This document shows positions 21,539 through 32,500 of a stretch of 64,000 nucleotides of DNA, piece after piece (within the stretch, counting starts at the first letter, position 1; every line of letters starts with the position of its first letter). A program made the position numbers and the translations under genes. The DNA is taken from contig JALMLS010000460.1 in the NCBI GenBank assembly GCA_038496445.1, forward strand, positions 1 through 64,000. The letters run 5' to 3'. Source of the DNA: Trichosphaerium sp. ATCC 40318. Lineage: Eukaryota; Discosea; Flabellinia; Trichosidae. Under the pieces are notes generated by a model, which was given only the letters and a program-made list of their open reading frames with translations, ran no database searches and was not told the DNA's origin.

Positions 21539-23539
21539 ATGGTACGTCCCAGCACGTGGCTTACATAAACTGTTTTAAAACGCGTGCTCATCAGTGTAAT
21601 GTAGTACAAAACAGCAGAAAACAAAATACCTGAACAAAAGAAAGTGGTCCTCATTGGTTAGCCTTTCTACTCTTTGTAATACTAACAGTAATTTAGGAAG
21701 TTGTGGTGCGGGTAAAACTGTACTTTTGCAACGCTTAACACAACACGTATTCTCGTCTTGTTACACCACTGTACATATAAAACATGTCTTCCATTAAAGC
21801 AATCGTTCTAGTTCCTTCAACGTCTATTATAAGCAATCATCGTCTCTATTTCACATCATTATTAGAATTCTATCGAGCGTCCGATTTCAACATTAGATAG
21901 GCGTCCACTTAGCAGTGAAACAACTATATTTTGATAACACTACTGTGACTCTTGCGATATATGCAAGTACTATAATTTAGAATAGAATCAAACAAAATAT
22001 CATGCAGCATTTTTTTTAACTTGTATTTGTAGGATACTGCAGGTCTGTTGTTTCAAGCGGAATTTTGCTCATTATAATTGTAGGTCAAGAGCGATTTAGA
22101 GAACTATTCCAAGTATGAAATTGAGCTGAACTGTTTACTATTTGACATCTTGTTAAACACGTTCATATTAGATGTATGCCAGAGGAGCCTTGGGGATCAT
22201 GATTTTTGTTGACATTATTGATGATCCAAGTCTTAAACACCCAATCCTATGGTGCAAAGAAATAAGCAATGTTCTATTCCCTGGCACTCAAGATCCTGTT
22301 CCTACTCTTCTTATTTTAACCAAGGTACTTCAATCAATACTCTTTCAACAGAATGCTGACAAGCAGAATAGTGTGACTTGAAACGCTACCAGGATTTCAA
22401 AAAGAGTGATGATGAAATGGATAACTTTTGTGAAGAACATGGATTCCTCACGTGGTTTGAAACATCAGCAAAGGACGATTATAATGTTTTAGAATCCTTC
22501 ATGTATATGGCCAAAGAAATACTAAAAAGAGAAGAGAATGTCATGAGTTCACATACACCTGCCATGAAGCTTCCGATAACAATTGCTGAAAGACCAACAC
22601 ATGTACCATTTTGGAGCCGTATTTTTCGACAGAAAGAAGGAAATCAGACAAAAAGGCTTGTATATGATGATAATACAAAGCAAACACTCAGTTTGGATAA
22701 ATATAGGCCACATGCTCTCCCCAAAAAACCCTCAATCATACAAAATACCACCAAGGCGCAACAGACCTACAAGGAGTCGTATCAACGCCAACCTGCCGCT
22801 GTTACAAGTCGAAGATCAGTGAAGCAAAATTCCACAGTGACACCAGTAATCAGTACAGACGACAACAGAGATAAGAAGGCCAACGCAAAAAAGATAGAGC
22901 GTGCAGAGTTGAAAGAAGATCCAAAAGAGAAGTACTTGTCAAAAGCGCTTGTAGATCCCAATCGCGATTACACCAAGTTTGGAGATGATCCTGACCATCT
23001 TGATATTATTCAAGACGCTCTTGAAGCGTTTGAAATACAGCAACACCAAAAAGACCAAAGTAATGAGGTATGCGTTAGAAAGATTTATGTAGTATCTTAT
23101 GTACTGTTTAGTCAACTGAACCAAATACCAATGACTTTCTAGTGCAAGAAAATCATCAAAATTTGATAAAAGATAAAAGTTATTCGTCCATCATAGATGC
23201 AGTATCTACAAATTCATGGATAGACAAAGATAGTTCCGTGAATGAAACAAAGGTAGCCCAACTTCAATTACTTATTACGTATCTATGTCATTTATTTAGG
23301 CAACATTCAGTCCTCCTTCAACAACTTCAACGTACCAACAGCCTAACAATGAACTTGATTGGAAAGAAAGACTTGTCAAGGTAGGCGTTGCATATGAAAG
23401 AGCACAGGAACTTGGATCATTGATGAATGAAGCTGTCATCAAGCTGACTGATATTACTGGTAGTATTTTAGAAGCGTTGGGATTCAATGCAATGGAACGT
23501 ATCACAATCATCAAAGCCAAGAAAAATATGCTACTTTAA
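21539..23539 (+). CDS. Rab32-like GTPase with SAM-like tail, paralogue 1
   Basis: Ten exons fit in frame. The first coding exon is only the ATG (21539-21541) before GTACGT. Then come KKVVLIG, a P-loop exon (GSCGAGKTVLLQRL), an interswitch exon (21897-21962: IGVHLAVKQLYF), a 10-nt exon (22033-22042) giving DTA(G), and QERFRELFQ. Next are MYARGALGIMIFVDI, TK|CD and HGFLTWFETSAKDD, the last being the Rab32/38 signature. The C-terminal tail has a basic linker, KYLSKALVDPN, TKFGDDPDHLDIIQDALEAF, TNSWIDKDSS and a SAM-like domain (ELDWKERLVKVG ... ERITIIKAKK), ending MLL with no prenylation Cys. Rab32-type GTPases control lysosome-related organelles and mitochondria. This is the only paralogue with all G motifs intact; one intron is GC-AG (21963). 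Confidence 0.85.
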
Positions 23540-23936
23540 TGCAACTGTTGTTTAGTACGTACAAATAAAAGAAAAATTGTTATTGCTGTTACTTTTTCTT
23601 TTTCTTGAATTGTTTTAACTTTTGGATTAGTCTTCTTAGCGCATGGATTGATCCAACAAAAAGCGCACAAGAAAAAGAACCAAAGGGGTAGGGATGCAAA
23701 TCTTCAAAAAGCATCCAGCACTAATAGTGTTGTTAGAATAGAGTTATTTCGATTTAGGTTGCCTGTTTTTATGCAGCAAAACAAACACTTTAAAACAAGT
23801 GAATACAATCATGTGTAAGACATGTGTCATAAAACCTTCAAAACATTGTATTGCACCAGGCGATAATCTAGCGGCTTACAATGACTTAATGGCTCTAAGT
23901 CGCGTGGTATTTTTTTTTATTGTCTGTACCTCTACG
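23540..23936. other. Intergenic
   Basis: An AATAAA-like signal and A/T-rich sequence follow the Rab32-like stop. No gene was seen. Confidence 0.4.
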
Positions 23937-24776
23937 ATGAATCAAGTGTTATCACTACAAAAGCTACTAGCTGAGACATTAACGCATATTCTACGCTATT
24001 TAAACAAAAAACAGCGTATTACAGCATCTGCTGTATCGCACGTGTTTAACGACATTGTTAGACAAAATATCGGCTTTGTTGTTATCCGTGTGAAATCGCC
24101 AGCGGATTGCCTTGTTCTCAAGGGCAGTCCTCTTCTTAAAAATACTAAAATTAATTGTAAATTCTCGCAACTATCAAAGGATGACATGGCTTGTCTTTCT
24201 GGAGTTCAAGCTATAAATCTACGTGAATCAAAAATAACTGATGAAGGTATCCTTGCATTAGTACAAGGAAGTCAGTATATTCGTGAAATTAACTTGGACA
24301 ACACATAAGTGACGGATGTTTCGTTAAAAGCACTGAAAGGTGTACATACAATTTCCCTATATGGTTGTATTGATATTACTGCGGAAGGAATAGAGGCACT
24401 TAAAGATGTTCACAGCATTACAATACGAGATCCGGAAGATTCATGGCTCAAACATCTTGGCAATGTTCATAGTGTACACATAGCAGCTGGAGGGAGAATA
24501 ACAGACGTTGGGATCAAATCTTTAATAAATGTCAAGCACTTAGATATGAGCTTTTGTTATGAGATAACAGACGAAGGTATAAAGCATTTGGTTAGTCTTG
24601 AACAACTCAATTTATGGAATTGCACAAGCATTACAAACTCTTGCTTGAAGCACTTAAAGTCTCTAAAGTGCATTGAACTTCATTATAAGACTTCAATTAC
24701 GGCAAAGGCTGTTGAAGCACTTGGGATACGTTGCATCCAAGACCAATACTATAACTTGCCTTTGGTGACTAAGTAA
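23937..24776 (+). pseudogene. F-box/leucine-rich-repeat protein with one in-frame stop
   Basis: MNQVLSLQKLLAETLTHILRYLNKKQ begins an F-box-like helix pair. Then come about nine LRRs of the cysteine-containing/AMN1 type (L..L..V..L.L..C..ITDEGI..L), for example HLDMSFCYEITDEGIKHL. A TAA at 24306-24308 interrupts the frame (NLDNT, stop, VTDVSLKAL), and the repeat register resumes with the next codon, so a single substitution (for example CAA to TAA) explains it. The coding character on both sides is strong. Such proteins are substrate receptors of SCF ubiquitin ligases. It is either a very recent pseudogene or a readthrough or sequence-error case. Confidence 0.75.
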
Positions 24777-25500
24777 ACACCTAATTTTAAGAGACAGGTA
24801 TATATGGACGGCCAGCATTATTAAGTTACAACGTTATAACTTACGACCAACTTCCAAGTTTCACAGTACTTTACCCATTGATGACACGTTTAAAAATGAG
24901 TGTAGCACGTTTTATGTACCAAAAATAAAGATATATTTTAGTAACAACACAAAACAGAAGATCACCATTATTCTTATAAGTACTCTAAGATCACGTTTGT
25001 AACCAACCAACAGTGTGTCTGTGCACATGGTGCAAGGTGAGTGGGGTGGTAGAATTGAGATTATTTTTGACTTTTTCAAATTAGTTCTTGTTGGCGAAGG
25101 CTAACAACAGCCACTAGATGACTTTAATTGTATGCTATTCAAGCTTTAGAAGCTGATTAGTACGAGTATGTGACTTCACATAGAATCAAGTAGTGCTTCA
25201 CTAGATGAACAAGTTTCAAGGTATTCAATGAGACTTTAGGATTTGACTAGAAATAATGCTACTTGATAATAGGGTAAACTCATATAGCCACATGTGTACA
25301 ACGAATTAGGAGTATCTATTATAAAGTAGCATAATGTTAAAATAAAATAGTGGTATTTCAGTCAAATCCTTGCAAAACACAGAGTTTCTACACCATGTAA
25401 CCAAATAGCAAAGCTCTTGTTCGCTTTTCTAAGACTATCTATAATTTGTAAACTCTTGCTCTACACTATGTAACACTTTTAAAACAGGGCATCTAAAATG
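24777..25500. other. Intergenic, degraded sequence
   Basis: This is A/T-rich with no convincing frame. A short LVLVGEG-like reading near 25085 could be a decayed P-loop N-terminus, but nothing follows it. Confidence 0.35.
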
Positions 25501-25519
25501 CTACTAGTGAACTAGTCAC

Positions 25520-27086
25520 TTTAATAATAGCATCAATGATCCAAGTTCTTGTGCTCCTTCACATTCAATACCCAACTGGCAAGTCTTTCTTTCCAATTAA
25601 GTGCATTGTTGGGCTGTTGGTATGTTGAAGCCGTTGAAGGAGAACTGAATGTCGGCTAAAGTAATATTAATATTTAATTGGCAACTAATGTGGAGTAGCT
25701 ACCTTTGTTTCATTCATGGAACTGTCTTTGTCTATCCATGAATTTGTAGAAACGGCATTATCCACCATAGATAGAGTGCCAATATTAAAAGAGTTGTTCT
25801 GTTGTTAGAATTATTCTTAACACAATTAGTTTAAATAAAATGTACCTCATTCAAACGTAGATGTTCAATAAACAATTCAATATTATTTGGTTCAGACTAA
25901 ATGATCATCAATTACATAAGACATAATTCTTTTAAAAACGTTACTTTGTTAATGTGGCCTGTTCGATGGTTCTGTATTTCAAGGGCTTCAAGAGCATCTT
26001 GAATGATATCAATATGCTCAGGATCATCTCCAAACTTGGTGTATTCACAATTGGGATCAACAAATTTGGATAAGTACTTCTCTTCTGGATCTTCTTTCAA
26101 CTCTGCATCTATCTTTTTCTTATTGTCAATCTTATTTTCATCGTATTTAATGCTTGCTGGTGTCATTGCAGTATTTTCTTTCTTATTTACGTCATCTGTA
26201 TTGATTGCTGGTGTTTGGTTGGGTGCTTTCTTAGTTATTTTCTTTCGAAAAATACGACTAAAAAAGATCTACGTGGTTTTTCAACATGCTCCAATTTTCT
26301 TTTTTCTTCAATATCCTTTTCTTTTCGGGCTATTTCTTTGGCCATAAACAAAAACGGTTCTTCAATGTTAATATTGTCCTTTGCTGATGTGTCAAACCAT
26401 GTGAGGAATCCATGTTCTTCACAAAAGCTATCTAGTTCATCATTACTTTTCCTGCAACGAGTGTAATCTTCTTTGTCCATCTACACTTGTCAATTTCTAA
26501 GAGTTAACCAAAATCAACTGGCACCTTTGTTAGGATGAGAATAGTAAGGACAGGGTCTTGAGTCCCTGGGAAGTGACAGTTTTTGATTTCTTCATGGAAT
26601 TGTAATACATTTGTAAAAGTTGGATCAGCGCAGATATCAACAAAAATCATGATCCCTGAAGCTCTTCGAGAATAGGGCTGGTTATATGATTTCTGCGGAA
26701 TATCCTATAATACGTTAGCATATTTTTATATGCACTTATCATTCAAGTTAATCATAGCGTTGACTTTTGACCCAGAAAACAAAAACCTGCGCAACATTTT
26801 GACAACAATACTTGCCCATATTTGTAGTGTAACACTAGCTTCATACAATTCAACTCGTCGTGAAACAAAGTGAATGCCTCGCTTAAATACTAATGAGCGA
26901 CAGAAAAAAGTTAAACGGTCATACTTCTGGGTCACCTGAGTATGTTTTTTGTGAAAATCGTCTAAAAACTTTAGTTTTACCAGCGTTAGCGCTCCCTAAA
27001 CACTGTAAGTAAGTAAGAAAAAGGGTAAAAAGCGAACCAATGAGCGCCACTCTACTTTTGATAGCTTTCTTTTCTCCAAACAGCAT
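25520..27086 (-). pseudogene. Rab32-like GTPase with tail, paralogue 2 (decaying)
   Basis: The start is MLFGEKKAIKSRVALIG, then the P-loop exon GSANAGKTKVFRRF. The switch II equivalent is DIPQKSYNQPYSRR, so the DxxG Gly is lost and the micro-exon boundary has vanished. IMIFVDI, TK|MD and HGFLTWFDTSAKDNINIEE follow, then the tail KYLSKFVDPNCEYTKFGDD, NSWIDKDSSMNE and NALNWKERLA. After that point the SAM-like domain goes out of frame (SWVLNVKEHKNLDH, stop), so the last two-thirds of it are lost. It is about 73% shared with paralogue 1 in the tail by eye. It is divergent from the 21.5-kb copy and separated from it by the LRR pseudogene. Confidence 0.7.
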
Positions 27087-27727
27087 TGTATTTTCTGCTG
27101 AATACTAAACCTACATCAGCTGGCAAAAAAGCGTGAAAAAGGTAAAAAACTTCTCAATCGCTATGTTTTAGAGCAAACGCCTAGCGTAGTTAAAAACGTT
27201 GTTTCTGTGAGCCACGTGATATGGCATGTAGTCAAAAGTAGTTGGCGAAGAAAATCGGCTAGATTTTCATGTTTTGTATGTACGAACGTACTTTTGTTGG
27301 CTGTAGCGGGGTGGCTTATATTCAGTTGCATTATTGTCTCTCTCAGGTTTTTACTACTATTTTCTTTGTCAATTTATTTTCAAATAAAAAAAAGTCAGTC
27401 TTGGTTTGTTAAATCACGTGGGTTTGAAACGGTGGGTTCGCTAGGCAGTCGTGAGGGTAGATTACACTTAAAAATACGAGATTTGCAACTTCTGAAAGAG
27501 CTGTCAAATCCGTCAGAGGCAGAAAGTGGATTGTGTTAAAAGTCACTATGGCTTAAAACTTGAATGACATAAAGGTATTTCTCAACTACATATGGAAAAA
27601 CCTGCTTTAAGCAATAGGTAAGTGTTTTTGGACTGTACAACTTATTTTAAGAGATCAACACATCCTACCAGAACACTAAACAAGATATTGCACGAAAAGA
27701 AAAATAAAGGATTAGCTGCTTGTACAC

Positions 27728-27960
27728 AAGGTTTTTGACAAGGATGAGGGCAAGGAAGATGTCAAATGAAATGTACCCGGGGTACATGCTATTGATAAGG
27801 ATAACTCAAAGCTCATTGTAGAACATTTGGATGATGAAACGAAAGCAAAAGTCGCAGATCCTAGCAGCTTTGTGTTTTACATTCAGAAGGTACATGAAAC
27901 TTGTATAACTGTTAACCTTTAGATGTTGTTGCCTATGGATCCTTGGATGGGATTAAATAC
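27728..27960 (+). pseudogene. Tail fragment of F-box/zinc family member B
   Basis: The plus strand reads KDEGKEDVK, a TGA, then NVPGVHAIDKDN, VEHLDDETKAKVADPSSFVF and YIQKVHET, matching the end of the gene at 18553-19488 (KDEGQEDVESN, IPGVYTIDKDN, KAKVADPNSFVF). It keeps the LWILGWD-encoding end and its downstream sequence but has lost everything upstream. It points toward member C. Confidence 0.78.
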
Positions 27961-28204
27961 TCTTCCAAATTGCTTGGGATAATACTATATACTGTATAAT
28001 AAATAACGCTATAAACATTTTAAGCAATTGATTAGGCTGTAAGTGTTGACAATATGTCAACGTGGAAAGAGCAATAATAACCTTATCACAAAGAAGAAAA
28101 TCTACTACATCTGAACTCTTTGCTTGATGCAGTTAAAATTAGAGTAGTGACCTTAAACTGTTAGAGAAAAAAGCTTTATTAAAGATTGATTTTTCCAGAA
28201 CCGT

Positions 28205-28981
28205 TTACACATCCCATCCGAGAATCCAAAGGCAACCACAATCAAAGCCCTCATGGAAAAATACATCTGCGTTCACCTGTTGAATACAGAATACAAAACT
28301 ATTAGGATCAGCCAGTTTCTCTTGTGTTTCGTCATCTAAATGGTCCACAGCAAGCCGTGCATCATCTTTTTTCATGTCACTGATACATGGGACAATATCT
28401 CTACGTATTGTATCATAGACAACCTGATGATGTATGATATACTTCAATGAACGAACTGTACTTTTTGCCATACATCTAGCACAGTATTGTTTTCCTTCCC
28501 ACGCGAATACAGCATTCCCCAGGCTACATATCGCGCATACAAGGGGAGTAAACGCTTCTTTATGGTTAATATGTCTACTACAAACATTTTTATCATGTGC
28601 ACGTGCAGCAGCTATCGTGAGATGAATACCAGGGCGAAAGCGTGTGTCAACAGCATCGAAACACGTGCTACAATAAATAGATTTTGGCCAAGTCCACGCT
28701 TCTGCCGCGAAAGCTGGTTTAAGGAACTCGGTAATTGGATTCATACCCATAGTTGACGCATCAGGCGATGAAAGACCTTCGTACAGAGATTGAAACGACT
28801 TAAAATTGTTGAGGCTCTTGTTGGTGCAAAAGACTTTGTAGTTGCTTCGTCTTATCACTTGGAGTAGCTTTAGGTATGCTTCAGGCTCAGGATTGAGTAT
28901 CTGAAGAAATGCGATTTCTTGTAGTTTATCACGTGCGCAAGTCGGTATGGATTCTACACATTGATAGATATCTCTGTGCAC
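28205..28981 (-). CDS. F-box/zinc family member C, N-terminally truncated
   Basis: The frame is open for 258 codons and colinear with A and B from DIYQCVESIPTCARDKLQEI onward. The zinc ligands CFDA/CSTC, CSRHINH, CAIC and CARC are kept, and it ends CGCLWILGWDV. The roughly 75 N-terminal residues with the F-box-like part are absent and no ATG opens the frame (the first candidate is GTG, preceded by TAA). It is either a 5'-truncated pseudogene with a well-preserved body or uses an unseen upstream exon. It differs more from A and B than they differ from each other. Confidence 0.65.
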   Translation of the reverse strand: MHRDIYQCVESIPTCARDKLQEIAFLQILNPEPEAYLKLLQVIRRSNYKVFCTNKSLNNFKSFQSLYEGLSSPDASTMGMNPITEFLKPAFAAEAWTWPKSIYCSTCFDAVDTRFRPGIHLTIAAARAHDKNVCSRHINHKEAFTPLVCAICSLGNAVFAWEGKQYCARCMAKSTVRSLKYIIHHQVVYDTIRRDIVPCISDMKKDDARLAVDHLDDETQEKLADPNSFVFCIQQVNADVFFHEGFDCGCLWILGWDV

Positions 28982-29541
28982 TGAATAGGCTACAAGTCCT
29001 TTTTATGAGCCCCACACTGTCTCAATGAATATTTTTACACAATGTGATGCTATACAGGACGGTTTGAGGGTAAACAGATGGCCACATTGTGTTGTAGGGT
29101 TTTCTGTAAAAGTCCGAAAACTCATATTTTTTTTGTGCACTGTAGAGTAAATAACATAATTCTCCACGCGAACGAGTAATTATTACATCTTTGGCAATGA
29201 GCGCACGCTACGATACTTACGGTATGTTTTAATACAGCAATAATTAAGTACAGCCTCAACCTGCTTTAAAAGCACCTACCAGGCGTTAATAGCGCTGTTG
29301 TATTTATTTGCGATAGTTTTTTCGCCCAACACAGGTTAAATAGAAGAAGCATACACAAATGGTGTGCGTAGTGTAGATTTGATATCTGTGCGCAGCAAAA
29401 CTAGCTCTTGTCGTGGCTAGAACTCTTTTTTTTTCTTCAATTTCAATCACGTGATTTTCTGTTTGAAGGAACCCAAACATAATGTAGTTGTAGGAAACTT
29501 GAAACCCCACGCATGTTGGAATAATCACAGCTGTCCCTGGG

Positions 29542-32500
29542 ATGCTGTTTTCACTGGTTTACAGTCTGTTAGTGATATTTGCGTATGTGTTGTTCTATAC
29601 ACAAGTACTAAGACAGTTTAGGTGATTCCCAACAACCCGACAGTACTCACATCTAACAACATAGATGGAAGTAGAAACACATTTATTCAGTTGTTTTTAC
29701 AGCATTGCTACACAAAATATCCAAAGAGGAGGAAGGAAATAGAACATAATTATGAGGAGCATCGCTGTGGAAAATATAGCCCTGATTTTAGTGTCCGTGA
29801 AATTCACAGCTATGTTAGAAGTGTTTGTGTTTCATTTCATGCATTTTCTAACTATAACAGCGGTTGCAAATGTGAAGGTGAGCATAATAAACTATTGCCA
29901 TCTGTGCTTCTGACACATCCAGATTACAGAGTGTCGCATCAGTTGTGCATTTTTGGAGAGCAAGATATTGAAGCAAAAATATGCAACTGGCTGAATAAAC
30001 GTCTTTCAGTTTCAAACAACTGTCGGACTTGCAGTGAGGGAGGGTTTAAGGCTGTTGAGGTATGTAACTTTATATTATTTTGAAAACAACCTAATTTGAT
30101 AAAGAGTGTGACATTACCGGCTTTGATTACAGTGTATCCAAATCGCAATGTTGTTCAGGACATGGCCAAATTACCTAAGACTTTAAACTCCATGGAAGGT
30201 ATGTAAAGACAGTTAGCGTTTGCACTTACATAAGCAGAACTTGGGAGGCAGCTTACATTTTGATGTGGCAGCCTAAACCGCATCCACATTTCACTACATA
30301 TGTGAATAACAATGGAACTTGGTGGTTTATTGATTGTATGACATGGAATCTAATCCTTGTACGCTATATTCAAAGCCTTTAACTAACACATTGAAAGGGA
30401 ATGCCTCTAGGGCCCACAATAATATGTGGAAAATACAGGTGGTTGTCTACAGAGGATCACAACACACTGTATCATGTAAAGAACCGTACAAATTGCGCCC
30501 AGAGAGGCAAGTAATACAAATTGACCTGATAAGTGAAAGTGACAGTTTCAGGTATGTAAATGTTGTTCCATTGCTTACTAACATCAAACAGTGACTATAT
30601 CTTCAGTGACGCTGATATGTGGAAGAAACAGGAGATGATATTAACACGTGCTCAAACAGCACCCAGCACTGTAAAACAATCGATAGAGCTCTACAAGAAG
30701 TTTTTGCTAAAAACCAAAGTCAAAACATTATCATTCGTTACAACATTGGATCAAAGTATGCACCTGTGTTTTTGTTTACAGCCGTCTATTACTAGGGCCA
30801 TGTAGCGTTAAATCGTGTTTAGTTGATCGTACTAATTTGTATTTAGGTGATGAATGCGATTTTGTACTGTTTTCGGGCCTCGTTGTAGCTAATATCACCC
30901 ATACGCGTGCGTGAAACTTTTGTGTTTTTCGTTAAGAGAACATTCTTCAAAACTGTTAATACTTGTAGCACTTTTTGATTTTCGCTCTAATTGTAATCTC
31001 TACTTTTCGGATGTACTATTCAAACCTTCTATTGGCAATACGGATGCCTTTATTATAGTATCCAACACGTGCGAAATAATTAACATGAAATGAGTTGTGT
31101 AATGGTTGTTTTTAGTCACTTGGAGATTACAAACTGTTCATTCCTAGGCGCTGCACCGGTTGATCATTTCATCTTAGCAGGCAAACCCTGTACTTTAACT
31201 TTATTCAACTTACGATAAATAGATTCAGCAAGAGTGACAGTCAATGCAGACACTACATTTTATGGTTTACCAGAAGTGTTCAGTGATGTACTATTTCATC
31301 TATAACTCCTTGTCTAATCCAAATAGGTTGGCACTACCTACGCAATAAATGCCCAAGGCAACAGCGAAGTAACTTTTGAAGGATCTGTATTCGATATGGG
31401 AGGAGCAGTACGTCCACTACTTTCTTAATTTCACTGACACAAATAAAGGTAACTATACTTGATTCTAGTCTCTTTTATGCTGGATCACATGTTGGTATGC
31501 TAAAAAGAATACTACCAAAGCTAGTAGTTTTACAGAGTTAGGCGATACCAGTACTATTGTTGGTGTAAACAGCAGGATTGAGTTTGACGGGGAGAGCATT
31601 TTGGAATATTTTCATCTGACTAATTGCTTTGTAAAGGCTGGGTTTAGTAAGTCTGATCTTGAAACATATTACTGACACATCTTAGATATTTCTATTGTCA
31701 CCAAGGGATTCGAACTCATAGATAGTCCAATGATTTTAGAAGACATCTATACAATGGAAGTGAACGGTCGAGTTAATGAAGCTTGCATTTCTCTTGAAAA
31801 TTCTGATGTCTCTATTAACAATACAAACGAAGTAACTTTTTCAGACTGCAACGTTATTGGTGTTGGTGATAACACCTCAACGATAGCTATTTCCGAGTGA
31901 GATTTGTAGTGTCCTTCAGGATTTCTTTTCTTACTTTTTTCTTTAGCCAACTAACAGTAAATGGTGGTGTACAATCTGTGAATGTGGCATGGGTTGTGGG
32001 GCTGGCTTCGTTCAACGTGAGAAATCGAACTAGCTTTGACTATTTGATAAGTGAAGACTCGCTGATAGACATAAAAGATATGTTTTTTGTTGGTGAGTAT
32101 ATGAGCACGAAGTACAGAATTAACTCTTGTAATAGACATCGATGTGCAAGGATCTGGTTTGAGCAATGTTGTTGGAGGTATGTAGATGTTGCACTAAAGT
32201 ACTCATTGTATTGTTTAGTATATCTCATTGTTAGAGGTTTTAACAAAGGATTGCAGTAGTGTTTATAGAGGGTGGGGTAAAAATGACGGCCTAAGTTGTC
32301 CTGAAATATTGTGTAATACAAACAACATTGGGTTACAAGTTGTTGGTATGTAGTAATATTTATTTAAATTATTTATTGAACACTCAAATACAGCTTAGAT
32401 CCCGAGTCTCCACATAATTGGTACTATTTTTACTTACTGTTATTTTGTCTGATATCTTGAATAGTGTATACTTCAACGATGATTGTGGGTGCAAACCTGA

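Noticed and set aside
25075-25140. LVLVGEG reading as a sixth Rab-like P-loop
   Set aside because: It stops at once and no other motif of the family follows.
27207-27539. 110-codon plus-strand frame with a hydrophobic segment
   Set aside because: It lies in the upstream flank of a decaying Rab32-like copy, has no domain or paralogue in frame, and its hydrophobic run is T-rich sequence.
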